From positions 16,994,146-17,058,145 of the forward strand of contig NC_090132.1 of NCBI RefSeq assembly GCF_040581485.1: 64,000 nt of DNA. The letters run 5' to 3'. Numbering within the stretch: position 1 is the stretch's first letter; each line of letters starts with the position of its first letter. Origin of the DNA: Linepithema humile (Eukaryota > Arthropoda > Insecta > Hymenoptera > Formicidae). Below the pieces are notes generated by a model that saw only the letters and a list, made by a program, of their open reading frames with translations, ran no database searches and was not told the origin of the DNA. Positions 23,165 to 35,250 of this stretch are shown piece after piece. The translations under genes were made by a program, and so were the position numbers.

Positions 23165-26100
23165 GTATTTTAATTAATCATGTATGTGTGTATACCAGCG
23201 AGACGCGCCAGCCTGAACTCCACTCAAATAGAACGTTATCTAATCTTTTTCCACGATTTTTTAACATCCTCCGACAGCGCTGAAATATATCTAAAATTTA
23301 TAATACTCACAATGATTTAAAAATGCTTAAATTTATGTGAAAATTTGCATGGAAATCGGAATCGTATGGCGGCTACGTGAAACGCTGCACTTCAAATGCA
23401 ATGAAAAGTTCGACCAATAAACAGTCGCATATGTATGTATGTGAAATATATATTTTCTCAATTCCAAATCCAAAATCGTCCCTCGCTCTCTCGGACAATG
23501 CGTGAATTCGCGTATATGCCAGTTTTAATACACCATAACGTGTATCAAAGTTGCATTGCGTCTATCTAACTGCTAAAATGGATATTTTTTGATGTAAATC
23601 CCTACTACATTATACGTCACGGTTCAATCAATTTCATAGATGCGATTGACATGAATTTTGCAAAGCCATTACAAATTTACAATGCTGCGTGCTAACGCCG
23701 AGAACAGCCGTCACCACATATCGGTTTGCGCCGTCATCGCCCATAGTATAACTCTACTGACATGCATTTTAATTATACTGCACCGTCATAATGGTGTGCA
23801 AGAATGGCTACGCGTATTATATTGCCATTTCACCGTCATTCCCAGAATTTATTATTCGTATATTATTATAAGAGCAATTTTTACCGTCGTAAATGTCCAC
23901 CGTATTTTTTTCAAGAATTCTCATACAATCGCATTATGTATTATTATTGTGTTACATTTAATGTATTATTTAAATTGCATTAATATTACGCTTTACAATA
24001 ATAACATATAATTCTGAAAGTAACGCTGTATTTCGACGGTCGACATTTTATCTCATTAAATATACTGCGAGCGTCGAAACGTGCAAGAAATCAGGCGTCA
24101 GTTTGACACCGAGCTTTATACATAATAAATAATTACAAGCTGGGTTAATATTGATAATTACACGCACGAGATAAATATTATCTCATTCGCGCAGCGAATC
24201 TGTTGAAATACCTTCCTCGAATGATGCACTCAATTATACGGAATCGATATCGAGGATAGGACTTGTAGTATATACGCTGTTATAAGTGCAGACGTGACTG
24301 CATCGACTTTGCATAGTCACGAAATACTTTGCGACTTCCGGCAGACTTTGACGGACACATGTGATGGCCACGGCCACATATCCATAAAATTTACGTTTTT
24401 CGATCAATTGATTAATGTTTCTTTCCGTAGTGTGATTGATCGAGCAAAATCGTTACTACGCAAGTCTAACGTGATGTTGGTTAACAATATTTGAAAACAT
24501 TAATCATTCGATAAATATATATATGTGTATATCGATTTCAAGCAAAATTCCCGGCAGCAAAATTACTTGATAAATGTTTTATTTTTGAATTATTTAAATT
24601 AAAAACTATATTTATATAAAAATGTATACATATATACGTAATGTGTTACATATACGTAAATGTAATATAATAATAAATAACATGAGAGTTTTGTTAGTTT
24701 AAATAAAAACATGTAACAAATATGTAATATTTAAAAAATATATACACGTTAAATTGTTATAAAATTATTTTATCAATTAAATATACATTGAAATAATTAC
24801 TAAGTTACTTATAACGTATTTATTTACGTAAGTACGCTGTAAATAAATAATATATAATTTGATAATTACATTAATGTATATTTAACTGCTAAAATAATTT
24901 TATGACAATATATTGTACCATACATATATTTTTTTATATTTGCATATTTGTTGCGCGTATTATTTGGTATAATATTTAAACTTGCAAAGCTCTTGTGTTA
25001 TATATTGTTACATTTTATTCTAGCTGTCTCTATTATTGGAATCGTACTTCGTCGACGATAAAATGTCACAATAAAATCCATTCGACGCTATGTCGATCAA
25101 CGTACGCTAATGTGATGGGTCACGAACATCGATATCGGCGCGATCGATCGGCGGCCAGACAATAAGTAGATGAAGTCGATTACGTGGTAAACAAATTCGG
25201 TGCAAACAGATTGTCCTAGCGTATTCCCGCATTCACGTGCGCGCGCGCGCATGCACCGTCGTAATTGTAAATTTGCGAGCGACATGATTGTACGAACGCA
25301 ATTGAACGGTGATCTGCGATAAATATCGCGTAATTGATTTATCAGCAGAATGCATCCATCTGACAAAATCCAATTCTCTCTCAACGTCGGCCGAGATATG
25401 AGAAGAGCGGCGTGTGCATTAGAAGGGAACAACGTGACGTCGCGTTTACGATCTATCAGATACGCTCGATTTACGGTGTCAGGCTCGAAGCGTTCTTTCC
25501 GAGAATTACGCGCATCGTAAAACTGATTTTAGCCATAGGCGACAGCTTCTTGCTCCATGTTCAGCATAGTTAACAATGCAAAAATGTGAGTCTATAATTC
25601 ATGAAGTTTTTTTTATTTTAGACGTGAGTTCGTATTAAAGATAAACTTTACAAGTTCTCTTTATTTCATTTTTTAACCTTATTTTTATATCAATTTCTGC
25701 AAATTGCAGGCAAAATTATCGCAAATTTCGATAAAATATATCCAAAATACGACAGTCAATTTTGCCGGCTGATTTCAATGCTGGGTACTATTTATTATTA
25801 GACGCTTGCTTGCTTCGGATGCAAGATAAAGTAGAGCGTTTTATAAGACGTCTTTGTACTACGAGCATCTTTCATTCTGACTATTCGACATCGCTATTTA
25901 TAAATGCAGATGCTACGAAATAAGAAATCGGTATGCGAGGTCAGACCACGCGGGAAACATCCGGCGGGTTGAGCGGTAATAAGAAAGGCATATTTGTTGA
26001 ATCACAGTCGGGGTACTCGCAGGAGTTCGGACTTTACGAGCCACTACGACCTACCTCATTTTTATATCTTGCACTTCGGCAAAGGATAGAACATACGTTC

Positions 26101-28217
26101 GATTCCTTTCCCCTTTCCCCTTCCCGCCTCGCCGCCCCCATCGCTTCGAAACTTATTCGAATCTCCTTTCAAAGTATTTGCGACAGCTGCAGGTGGAAGC
26201 GTTCCACTGCTGATCTTACAGACCGAAACGGGGGAGAAAGAGTAAGAGAAAGAGCACATTCGTGTTATCGAAACGCGAACTATTCGCTCAACTTTCGCTG
26301 TCTATGAAAAAATCGCCCCGACGAAAGTGTGTCGCGAACTTATCCATTAATCGATCTTCGCGATTGCACGAGTGTGATATCGTAAAGAATTCATTGTAAG
26401 TTAATTCCTGCTAAATCTAGCATAATTTATAAAAAGTAATTGTACTAATAAAATAATTGGATAAAACATAATTGGATAAAAAAGTAAAAATTTAATTAAA
26501 AATAAAATATAATTGCATTTATCTTCAGTTATTTGCATTATTTCCAAAATAAGCATTTCACTCCGATTTTTATTGGAATAATAACAAGCGCTTATCGAAG
26601 TCAATTATTCTGAACTCTTCACAGTTCTAAAGAACACAGATTTCATATTGCCCGTTCGAAGAAAAAGTTTATCAGTTACGAAGAAAGCAGAATACTGATT
26701 AAAAAGTTTTTATCGGCTCTTTACCGAACGTAATTTCATAAATAACAACGGTTTCTTTTCGTGGAACAGATTTTCCGACGGATCGATACTTGTTGTACGA
26801 CACGAGCGGCGATTTGAAAAGACGCGACTAATTTACTAATCCCGAGAATTCCTTCTTGAATACACACGGTCCCCGTTCATGCGTGCGCGATATCGAAAAG
26901 CAATAATATCGTATGCATTCTCGGAATGACTTTTACATTGAGCGCGCTTCCACTCGAATGTGCAATATAATAAATAATCTGTTTACATTTACATATGTAT
27001 ATTTGTATCTCGACGTAAGCAACATTCATCCGAATGTGTATAAAATATCGATATCGGCCCCGCATAATATTACGCTATCCGCTGAAAATAGAAAAGATTC
27101 GTATGCATTTGTTTCGCCAAATAGTGATCTATTGTCTCGAATTCAAGTTTCATGATCCAGTTTGTTCTACACCGGGATCGCCTTCGGAACTAGAAGGAAT
27201 GTTGGAAAGTTTCCGCGAGGAAAAGGTACAATCGGGGAAACATCGTGTCGCTCCGCTCTTAATCTTCTTTTTCTGTCAGCGCGCGTTAGCAGCACTCTGT
27301 AAACGGCGGATTTTAAATAGGATGCTCACAATTCCGGAGATTATGACATTTCGAACGAAGGACTACGCAAACGTCGAGGCAGATGTTTAATGCAGTTCTC
27401 GCTTAATGAGATTTGCTGCGGCCACCACGAGTTATGCAATTGCCGCGAGAAACATGCGCGCGGCAGTCGCATGATACTGAAATCGAGTGAAACAAACAAG
27501 AAATAAAACACTGTCAAAATATTGCGCGGAAATGCATACGTCGGACGTCGACGACGGACGGTCGTACACAATTACATTCGCGCTCATACGTGAACGCATG
27601 CGGCACGGTCGGATCAGGCAGGTGAGAATATTCATAACGACTACAAGCGGGGTGGCGTTAAAAAAAGAGCTGGGCGAGATTTAAATGTTTCCAGAACCGG
27701 AGAAATTGCAGCTTCAACGAGAATTACGAGGGTGCTCTCGCTGCCGGTCGATGGCAGCGAGAAGGATGGTTCGATCGATGGTTCGGAAGCAAACGAAGTA
27801 AAAAATCTGGAGAATGTCGCTGCGCGGAGAGCCCGTTGGATTTGAAAAAAAAAAAGGGAAAAAGTCAGGAGCGCGCTTCGACAGTTTCATGGAAAATCTC
27901 TTTCGGCAGAATTTCACCGCAACGCGGAGATGCGCGTGTTAAAATTTCATTCAAAAACTTCACTGTCCCTTTCAAACTTCAAACACGGTGAAATAATTGA
28001 GCGAATAATTGATTCGATAGTGTAATTAATACAGTAACTATGTATGTCTACCGAGATGCAATATGCACGCTGCGGTCTATTAAATAATTTAATTGCACTT
28101 GAAGGTTTCACAGCCATTTCGACAACATAAATTTACACGAGGAAGCAATTTCCGTTGATTAGCAAGATAGAACAAAGCGTAAACCAACTAAAATGTATAC
28201 ATATAAATTGCGAGGGA
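23165..28217. other. Long, mainly AT-rich non-coding region
   Basis: No supported gene. At 24628-24666 there is a 19-20-bp imperfect tandem pair (ACATATATACGTAATG type). 24500-25020 is a strongly AT-rich low-complexity stretch. At 27736 there is a perfect GC-rich hairpin. A good donor CAG/GTGAGA at 27622 follows an open frame that starts about 27487, but no matching acceptor is clear. Confidence 0.55.
27736..27762. repeat. Perfect 10-bp GC-rich hairpin
   Basis: TCTCGCTGCC and GGCAGCGAGA are perfectly complementary around a 7-base loop GGTCGAT. No T-run follows, so it is not a simple terminator. Confidence 0.85.
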
Positions 28218-28285
28218 GAATTTAGAAAATCTGAACGGTGAAGGACGATATTTTTCGGCAACTCGCTAACTCTTTGTTCGCATTT
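28218..28285 (+). repeat. Copy 1 of a 68-bp diverged direct repeat
   Basis: Shares GAATTTAGAAAATCT, the stretch AACTCGC-AACTCTTTGTTCG and CATTT with the copy at 28672. Identity is about 80-85 percent by eye over the whole length. Outside the block similarity fades quickly. Confidence 0.85.
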
Positions 28286-28671
28286 ACACGCGCACTTCAA
28301 AAAGACATTATACGACTATATCAGTTTTAACGTATTCCTTTAACTGTTCACAATTAACTGTAATCGCCGGATATTTAATCACCATTAGTTCGATGATTCG
28401 CTATCACAGTGAAGCTAATTGCGGCACTTCAGCTATATCGAGCACTCAAATTATCGCGCGACGCAACAAAACGTGCATATTCATGATTATTCATAATTAA
28501 ACAAACTGGCTTCGTATCGTGTCTTTTCGATGCATGAAGTGTTCGCCGTGTCAAGTGTCGTGAAATTTCTTCTTCGATAGAATAATTGCGCGTGAAATTG
28601 CACAAAGAGTAATATTATATAAGACGTGACCTGAATGTGTATGCATAAGGTTGCGTAAGATTGTCATCGTA

Positions 28672-28740
28672 GAATTTAGAAAATCTAACAGTGAAAAGAA
28701 TAATATTTTTCTACAACTCGCCAACTCTTTGTTCGCATTT
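28672..28740 (+). repeat. Copy 2 of the 68-bp diverged direct repeat
   Basis: Starts 454 bases after copy 1, same orientation. The intervening sequence shows no further clear match, and no target duplication was seen. It may be a short dispersed repeat inserted twice or the surviving core of a larger tandem duplication. Confidence 0.85.
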
Positions 28741-29909
28741 TAAGGAAATTTCTTTTTAATATCCAGCGAGTAATATGCGCTCTATTTATGCGCGTCGCAG
28801 CGTGTCGTCGCTGATATTTCCACAGCGGATACAACGTTGTGCCGCATCAAAATGCATCCTGACGCATGAACGAACGGGGTAAAAAAGGATAACGACAAAA
28901 CAGGGCCGTTGGCGGTGCAAAATTCAAATGAATTCATAATAATCAGAGAGTTTTGGCTCGAGAGAGAGGCTTTTTATAGCTCCTCCACTATAACAACAAA
29001 GTCTGAAAACCAAACAATGAAATAATAGCATGACAAGCGTGCTGAATTGTGTATTATTAAACTCGAAAACAGATAAAGATATTTTTATTGCCTTTTTAAA
29101 TATAATAATTATTATAATAATTAATATAACAGTTAATATCTATATTTATTTTAATTGAGAATATAATGGCAAGAATAATATTAAAAGTATATGATTAAAT
29201 TGAAATCCATAAATAAAGAAATTTAAATGTCATTTAATTTAAACAATTTAATTTAATGTAATCTAATTTAAATATATAAATAAAGAGAAAAATTAGAGAA
29301 AGAATAATAGATAGATCTCGTGATTTAGGTTCATTTTAGATTAGAAGTTTGCTTCAATTAAATCACTGAGATTGTAATGAAGATAACGAGAAAAAACTCG
29401 TTCAAAGTAAGAAAAAACGAGAGAAACCACGTAACTCTTAGTATATCGCAAGACGTATCGCGATTACGGCTGGGAATGAGAAGAAGAGGAAACGCGAGCA
29501 AGATGATCAGGAATTTCCCCGGCCATAAATTCACCACGATTTTTACAGGCTGGGTTTGCGCTTTTTAATAAAAGCATTTGCCTCGCAATCCTCCTAATGA
29601 AATATTGTCTCGCGTACCATCGCACAATTGTGTATGCATATGGTGTTCCATATCTCGCGTACATGCACCTGAGTCTATTGTGCAGATTATACGCATAGGA
29701 CTATCCCTTATGATTAGTTATTCCATTGTAAACACTATCAAAGAAGAACTTAATACCTGACGTATAATATATGCCTCGAGTTTTTCGGGACTATTTATAT
29801 AGCTATTAATATCAATCTGAAATGTACAGTACATTATAATATAAATATGTGCCAATATTATTCGTATGCTGATTATTACGTACAAGCAAAATTTAGAACT
29901 TTTTATATG

Positions 29910-29911
<2 letters not shown>

Positions 29912-29956
<45 letters not shown>
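29912..29956. repeat. (TA)n microsatellite
   Basis: Twenty-two uninterrupted TA dinucleotides. Confidence 0.97.
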
Positions 29957-29961
<5 letters not shown>

Positions 29962-30580
29962 CTGTATGGGAGTATTAAAAAAGTTATGCTAAGATTCCTG
30001 GAATGTATAGCGCGAATAAAAGTCGCGCGATAATAACCACGATACGAAATGAAACCCACATTTCATCCGGCAGCGCTAACTCAGCTCGGCCACATGTCAA
30101 ATATTTTGTCCCGCGCTTTTCCACCATGGCGGAAGCCGTTACGCGAACGACGTGCACGGGGCTGAATTTGCCCCGCGTCGCGGCGACACGTTTTCTTTCG
30201 TCGCACGTTTTCCTCGCGTGGATATACGTGCCCGGGTGAAATAAAGAACCGACCCCGATGTGCACGGTGACGGATACGGGATGAGAGAGAAGGACGATGA
30301 GGAGGAATCATGAAGGTGGATCGCGCGATGCATCCCACCGATGTATTTCGCGATGCGATCATGCGTGACAGGCTGCGCATCGAAGGCTGGCAGGGTATGT
30401 GAGATGCGGGAAGGCCGACACAGCGTTGTTACTAATTTCACGGGTCCTCGCCGCAAATCGCGCTAATGAGAATCGATGTAATTGCGGTTTCGCGTGCGCG
30501 CTGATAAACACGCAAAATTTGCTTTTCTTCGCGCACCGGCATATCGCAGCGATATCGAGAACGCAATATCGGTGTTTCGG

Positions 30581-30610
30581 TGAATTGCATTGATTTGCAT
30601 CAATTTGCAT
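30581..30610 (+). promoter_or_regulatory. Three phased 10-bp units with octamer-like ATTTGCAT
   Basis: TGAATTGCAT, TGATTTGCAT and CAATTTGCAT lie head to tail, exactly one helical turn apart. The second and third contain the perfect POU/Oct octamer ATTTGCAT (30593-30600 and 30603-30610). The first is one base off. Recognition of this octamer by POU-domain factors is established; a function here is inference. Confidence 0.4.
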
Positions 30611-30950
30611 CTCCGATCTTGCGTATGTGTCGATAAATTTCACGGGTCCTAATTCGGGTGAAATAATAAATTTTAAAAAACGCGTTTGGAGCGTACGATA
30701 AGGCGCGACGAATTGTAGAACGGCAAAATCGCAAAACTTCCCTTTTCTTTTTCTCCGGATTGTTCCTTTAACTTTCGAAACGGTTGGTCAGCTCGGAGCT
30801 AAATGTAACCCTATGCCCCACTGGTGAAACAACATAAAGTTCGAGGGTTTGGTATAGGATGCGGTAATTGGCTAAATCCGATTACCTCGATTCGTTTACT
30901 CTTCGCTGTGTTAACGTTCATTACGCGTGTGAGGCAGAATTAAAACTTAC

Positions 30951-31036
30951 CGTCTCGTATGGCGGTGCGGACTTTTTCAATGTAACGCGCTGATAATCGC
31001 AAAAAAGGTGGAATTTTCCCGAGAGAATAAAAATTT
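30951..31036 (-). CDS. Candidate 86-nt minus-strand exon
   Basis: Read on the minus strand, the GA tract at 31046 becomes a long CT polypyrimidine tract ending CATTGGTTAG, an acceptor. The opposite end is ACG/GTAAGT, a strong donor. Two of three frames are open: NFYSLGKIPPFLRLSARYIE... and IFILSGKFHLFCDYQRVTLK.... The splice signals are good, but microsatellites make false acceptors, and two open frames in 86 bases is unremarkable. Confidence 0.15.
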
Positions 31037-31045
31037 CTAACCAAT

Positions 31046-31069
31046 GAGAGAAAGAGAGAGAGAGAGAGA
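31046..31069. repeat. (GA)n microsatellite
   Basis: Imperfect GA repeat, which acts as the pyrimidine tract of the adjacent minus-strand acceptor candidate. Confidence 0.95.
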
Positions 31070-33559
31070 CAGAGAAAACGCAGGCAGCGACATGAATTTC
31101 ATTAATTCGCTTGAAAATTCTGCCACATGATAGACAAAATCTAATTTCGTTATCCGCACTGATTGCCTTTTATATCACTCATTGCGCATTTATAATCACC
31201 ATTACAATAAATAATAAAGTGATTAAAATTTTAATTGAACGAGTTATAAATTCATTTAGTTGCCAGCTTAAAAATAAAAGAGAATGACTAAATCATAACG
31301 ATAACAATTATATTTTAATCAAAACGCGCAAATTCACTGACTGCGATGCATAATCGTAACAGTAACGCAAAGTCCGAATTATAAAACATTCCGCGGAAAT
31401 AAAAAATGCTGAAAGCAGAGCTCATTTGTATACTAAAGCAATCGTGACAAATCCAGCACACGCAAAGAATCTAAATCCCTTTTGTCTCGAGATGAGATAA
31501 GCGGTTGTCACGTTACATTAAAATTACGGTGATGCACATTCTAAAAGATATCGATAAAACTTTAAAAAAATTAATTGCTGTAAACGTCGCGGCTATAAAT
31601 ATTGAACGGAACAGACTGGTTTTGTCTAAAGTCCTTATCGTTCGCTATTTTTGTAGACAATAAAATATGCAGTATATGCATAATAGGAAGTATTTGGCAA
31701 AATGGTAGCCGCGGCGTGCGCTCGTAAACGCTGAAAAGAGTTTCAGATATCCGTCGGGGAGGAGACAAAATGTGGGCGCGTATTACAGTGCTCATAAATC
31801 ACGGTGCGTAACGCAACGTGCCATGTATCAGTAAAATATCGCGCCGAGCTTCGTCCCAATATTTCTTGATCACGAGATAGGAGGAAAAATGCGGGCGTTT
31901 AGGTCTAGGCTTTCTCGCGCGAAGGCGAGAGAGCGCGCGTCCTTCTTCCTCATTCAACATTTACACAATCCCACACCGAAAATATTTTTCCCCGTGCGCG
32001 CGCACGCGGAGCGGGTGACCGTAATTCAGCAAAACACACTTGCTTCACAGCCGGAGGCTTTACTTTCCTAGGAATTATTCTCGGGGGAACTTTACGCTGT
32101 GTGTACAATTCTTTCTTTTTCTTTGTCTTTCACCTTTCCCTCTTCTTTTTTTTTGTATCTCCACTCTGTGTACACGTAGGCGAGTGTGCATGGAATTGCA
32201 GTCGCGTCACCAGCAGCGGCATCATACACGAGTGCAAGAAAAATTAGAGTAACTTGGAAAATAAAGATCTTACAAACTTATTAATAAAGTTAAACATTAT
32301 TTTAATGTAATTATTTATAAATTAAACTGGCTCAACTTTCTCCGCAAGTGAGTCGTTCTTCTTGTTGCAAAATGTTTAAAATGTATTTACAGTTTTAGTC
32401 GGTGCATAAGAATCTTAAACTCTATCGAAAAAGAAAAGAATTACATGGAAAAATAAAATTATCAGTCGAACAAAAAACGTGATTAATTTTCTAAGTGAAT
32501 AATTTTTCTTCAAAGTGTTTACGCTCTTCAGCATAATCGAGATATAAAATTAACGTAACAAAAGGTTAAGGATAACGAGATAAAAAGATGTATAATAAAA
32601 CTACTTCACTTTTCTTGCAATATGAAGCTTTAGATGATAATACTGTATTCTGCATAATGTGATGGTCAAATCAGAAGATAACCGATGAAAAATCTTGTAT
32701 CTACTTTGTCGTGAATTTTTAATACAAGTTACGTAAATATTAAGTGAAAGCAAAATAAACTGAGGGAAATGTTACACATCTTCACCCTTATTCCATCATA
32801 AAAATCGAGAAAGTTTTCCAGTTTTCATGCCATAGTTCGCGCCTTTACCGTTCACACTTTTCTCTTGTTTTTTCGACTCCTGCTTTCCTATTTTTCAGCT
32901 TTACTGGCATGAGTCGTCTGTAATATCCTTCGACTAACCTGTCGTTTATAATTCTTTCTTTTTTTTCGTTTTTAATATCTGTAGACCATTTTATAGTCGT
33001 TTGAGACTTTTCGTTATTTCAATTTCGGAATTACTAAATAAAAATGTAGGAATATAAAATTACTACATATATTTTTTATCTATAAAGTTAAATGTTTAAT
33101 CATATAAATTATTTTTATTATCACAAATAATATAGATCTCAATGTCCAAAATTTTCCTATTTTTTCCAGAAGAAATAAAAAAAATACCAAATAATTTGAA
33201 ATTTATATCTTGTTATAAACTCCTAACTTTTGTTCTATTTATACAAAAGTTGATTTTATCGCGCCGTTAACATTGCATAATAGATCAAGCAGTTAATTCA
33301 ATCGCCTTAATTTAAAAGAATAATAAGGAACGATATAATGCAGTCGTGCAAATTGTACGCGTTCGCTATTAAATCATATTACGAATGATATCTTTTCCTC
33401 TTTCCCTGTCGCTGGACTTTTCCTTTCCATAATGCGATCTCTTGATCCGATAGACTTTTAGCAGTTACAAAGTCTCGGTATTACAGCGATCCTCACGTTC
33501 AAGTACACATCGCTCAAGAGCGTCGGTTACATTAAACCTACGATCGAAGACGAAGTAAG

Positions 33560-33680
33560 CCATCGCTCGCGAAAATCCCGCCGATAAAAATCCTTTCAGG
33601 TTTCTTCTTTTAGCGTGGCGCGATGTCGCCGTGGTAAAGCAGAAGGATAATATCGCAGAGGCCCTCGCATCGGAATAAAA
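33560..33680 (+). repeat. Diverged direct repeat, copy 1 of a 33.6/34.6-kb pair
   Basis: Shares AATCCCGCC-ATAAA, TTCTTC-TTTTA-CGT and GAGGC-CTCG blocks, in the same order and spacing, with 34618-34717. Identity is moderate with indels. It lies in a region (33.5-35.5 kb) with further internal repetition. Confidence 0.5.
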
Positions 33681-33839
33681 TCATCTCAAATGAGATATTT
33701 CAAAAGCCTCGACAGCTTTGTTAATCAAAAGTCGGGTTCTACGGGTTAAAAAAGATCTGACATTCTAATTAGCACTTTGTAAAGCGATTAATCAGCGACG
33801 ATAATCAGATTTCTTAAAAGCATAATATTTCGCGTTAAG

Positions 33840-33873
33840 GTATTAAAAAAAAATTAGTTTTTTTTTTTAATAC
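33840..33873. repeat. A-tract/T-tract hairpin
   Basis: GTATTAAAAAAAAA pairs with TTTTTTTTTAATAC around a short loop that includes TTAG; the T-run is slightly longer than the A-run. Low-complexity origin is likely. Confidence 0.7.
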
Positions 33874-33939
33874 TGCATCCTCCTTGCGGAAATAAAGTGG
33901 AAAGCACCGGTAGACCTTGTGTACGGAAAGCGAAATAAA

Positions 33940-34045
33940 ATGTTAATTCAAGCGTGGCATGGCCGCACGCACACTTTGTTTGCGCTTCATAATACGCGCG
34001 CTGAAACGGAAGTAGGTGTAAGTGACAACTTTGCATCTTAAGCGC
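33940..34045 (+). repeat. Dispersed repeat, copy 1 (partner at 40.3 kb)
   Basis: The end is a 20-mer, GTGACAACTTTGCATCTTAA, that differs by one base from 40410-40429. Upstream TTAATTCAAG and ACACTTT appear in the same order in both copies, at slightly different spacing, suggesting a roughly 100-bp diverged repeat. Confidence 0.55.
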
Positions 34046-34617
34046 GTTCGTCGGCCCGGTTCCTACCGTTTATTACCTAAGGGACTCATGATTTTATATT
34101 AAGATATTTTCCGTCCCAGTCTCCACGCGAAATAATTCTCCATGACTTTACGACGTATATTCTTGAAAATATTATCATGTGCTCGCCACTCTCTCGTTTT
34201 ACACGTTATTATGGAAAACGCGAACGATTAAAAATATCGCGATAATTATCGATCGCGACGCAATTCTATTTTCCACAAACAGTACTTTTTTCATTTGAAT
34301 AACGCCTCCTTTCAGTCGATAACGGAAAATGTGTCGTAGCATTACAGCGATATTGTGACTCCGCGCGTCTGCTTTTTTAAAGGGTGAATATTTTTTCAAT
34401 AAAATGTTTTATTCATAACGCATATTACAAAAGTTTTGCCGCAATCGGGAGAAATTGTACATTGTGTGTCCGCGCGCTGTGCCTCTCTTTTTTTTTTTTT
34501 GCATGGACGGTCGGTTAGAGCGTTCGGGGGCACTCCGTCGTAAATAGAGGTTCGACGTTACGGACGACGATCACATTTAAACGAAGATCGGGAACAAAAT
34601 AAAAGAACCAGACGCTC
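34046..34617. other. Non-coding stretch
   Basis: Between repeat copies. It contains a run of about 12 T at 34489-34500. No gene recognised. Confidence 0.6.
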
Positions 34618-34717
34618 CAGAATCCCGCCAATAAAGATTGCTCTGAATTCTTCCTTTTAACGTAGAAACGAAGGCAAGAGAAGAGAAGGAAATCAAGGAG
34701 GCTCTCGTGCCGTCGGT
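34618..34717 (+). repeat. Diverged direct repeat, copy 2 of the 33.6/34.6-kb pair
   Basis: Contains GAATCCCGCCAATAAAG, TTCTTCCTTTTAACGT and GAGGCTCTCG, matching blocks of 33560-33680 in order. It is followed directly by the first copy of the 34.7/35.1-kb pair. Confidence 0.5.
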
Positions 34718-34870
34718 CGGTTTATACGAGAAGGAAAATAGGTTTCACGAAGCTCTCGTTCTCCACCGCCAGCTCTCGCTCCTTGCATCCCAACCTTAGA
34801 ACTTTCCTCTTAATTTTCGTACGGCACTCGACGGCGCGGCCCCGAGAGGAGAAAGAGACTTGAGCTTTCC
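34718..34870 (+). repeat. Diverged direct repeat, copy 1 of a 34.7/35.1-kb pair
   Basis: GGTCGGTTTATACGAGAA corresponds to GGTCGGTTGACACGAGAA at about 35100, then AAAATAGGTTTCACGAAGCT to an equivalent stretch, then CTCGTTCTCCACCGCC to CCCGTTCCGCC. Similarity weakens after that. An unrelated minus-strand frame overlaps both copies without a matching peptide. Confidence 0.5.
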
Positions 34871-35097
34871 TTAAAAATTCTATCTCGCTAAATTCCAATT
34901 TAGCTGTGAGCCGCGGGCGATCAAGCATATCGGGGACCGAGGACGAAATAAATAAGTAAATAACTCGTTTCGAAGGAGGAGGATGAGAGAAGTGGAAGAA
35001 AATCGTCAATGAGGATTACCCCGTCCTTCGTAAGATCGCTCTTATTGAGAGAGGAAAGAGCTTGGGGATCGGTGAAGAAGCTGCCGCGTCATCAACT

Positions 35098-35250
35098 GGT
35101 CGGTTGACACGAGAAACGCGAGATAAAAAATTTCGATCGTGCTTTCATGCAGCTCCCGTTCCGCCAATCGACCCGGCGGGACCGCTTCCGGTCGCGGGTT
35201 TTTCCTACCCTTCGCACTTCAGACTGAAATGAAATTCTCCGACGTGGCGT
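35098..35250 (+). repeat. Diverged direct repeat, copy 2 of the 34.7/35.1-kb pair
   Basis: About 380 bases downstream of copy 1, in the same orientation. Best block GGTCGGTTGACACGAGAA; later blocks GCAGCTCCCGTTCCGCC and GACTGAAATG-type tails align only with gaps. Confidence 0.5.

Larger units (their letters stand above)
28741..33559. other. Long non-coding region
   Basis: No supported plus-strand gene. It contains a long TA tract (29912), a triplicated octamer-like 10-mer (30581), a GA tract (31046) adjoining a possible minus-strand exon, and AT-rich sequence from 32250 to 33350. Frames overlapping 30-30.6 kb on both strands lie in a CpG-rich stretch and show no domain. Confidence 0.55.
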
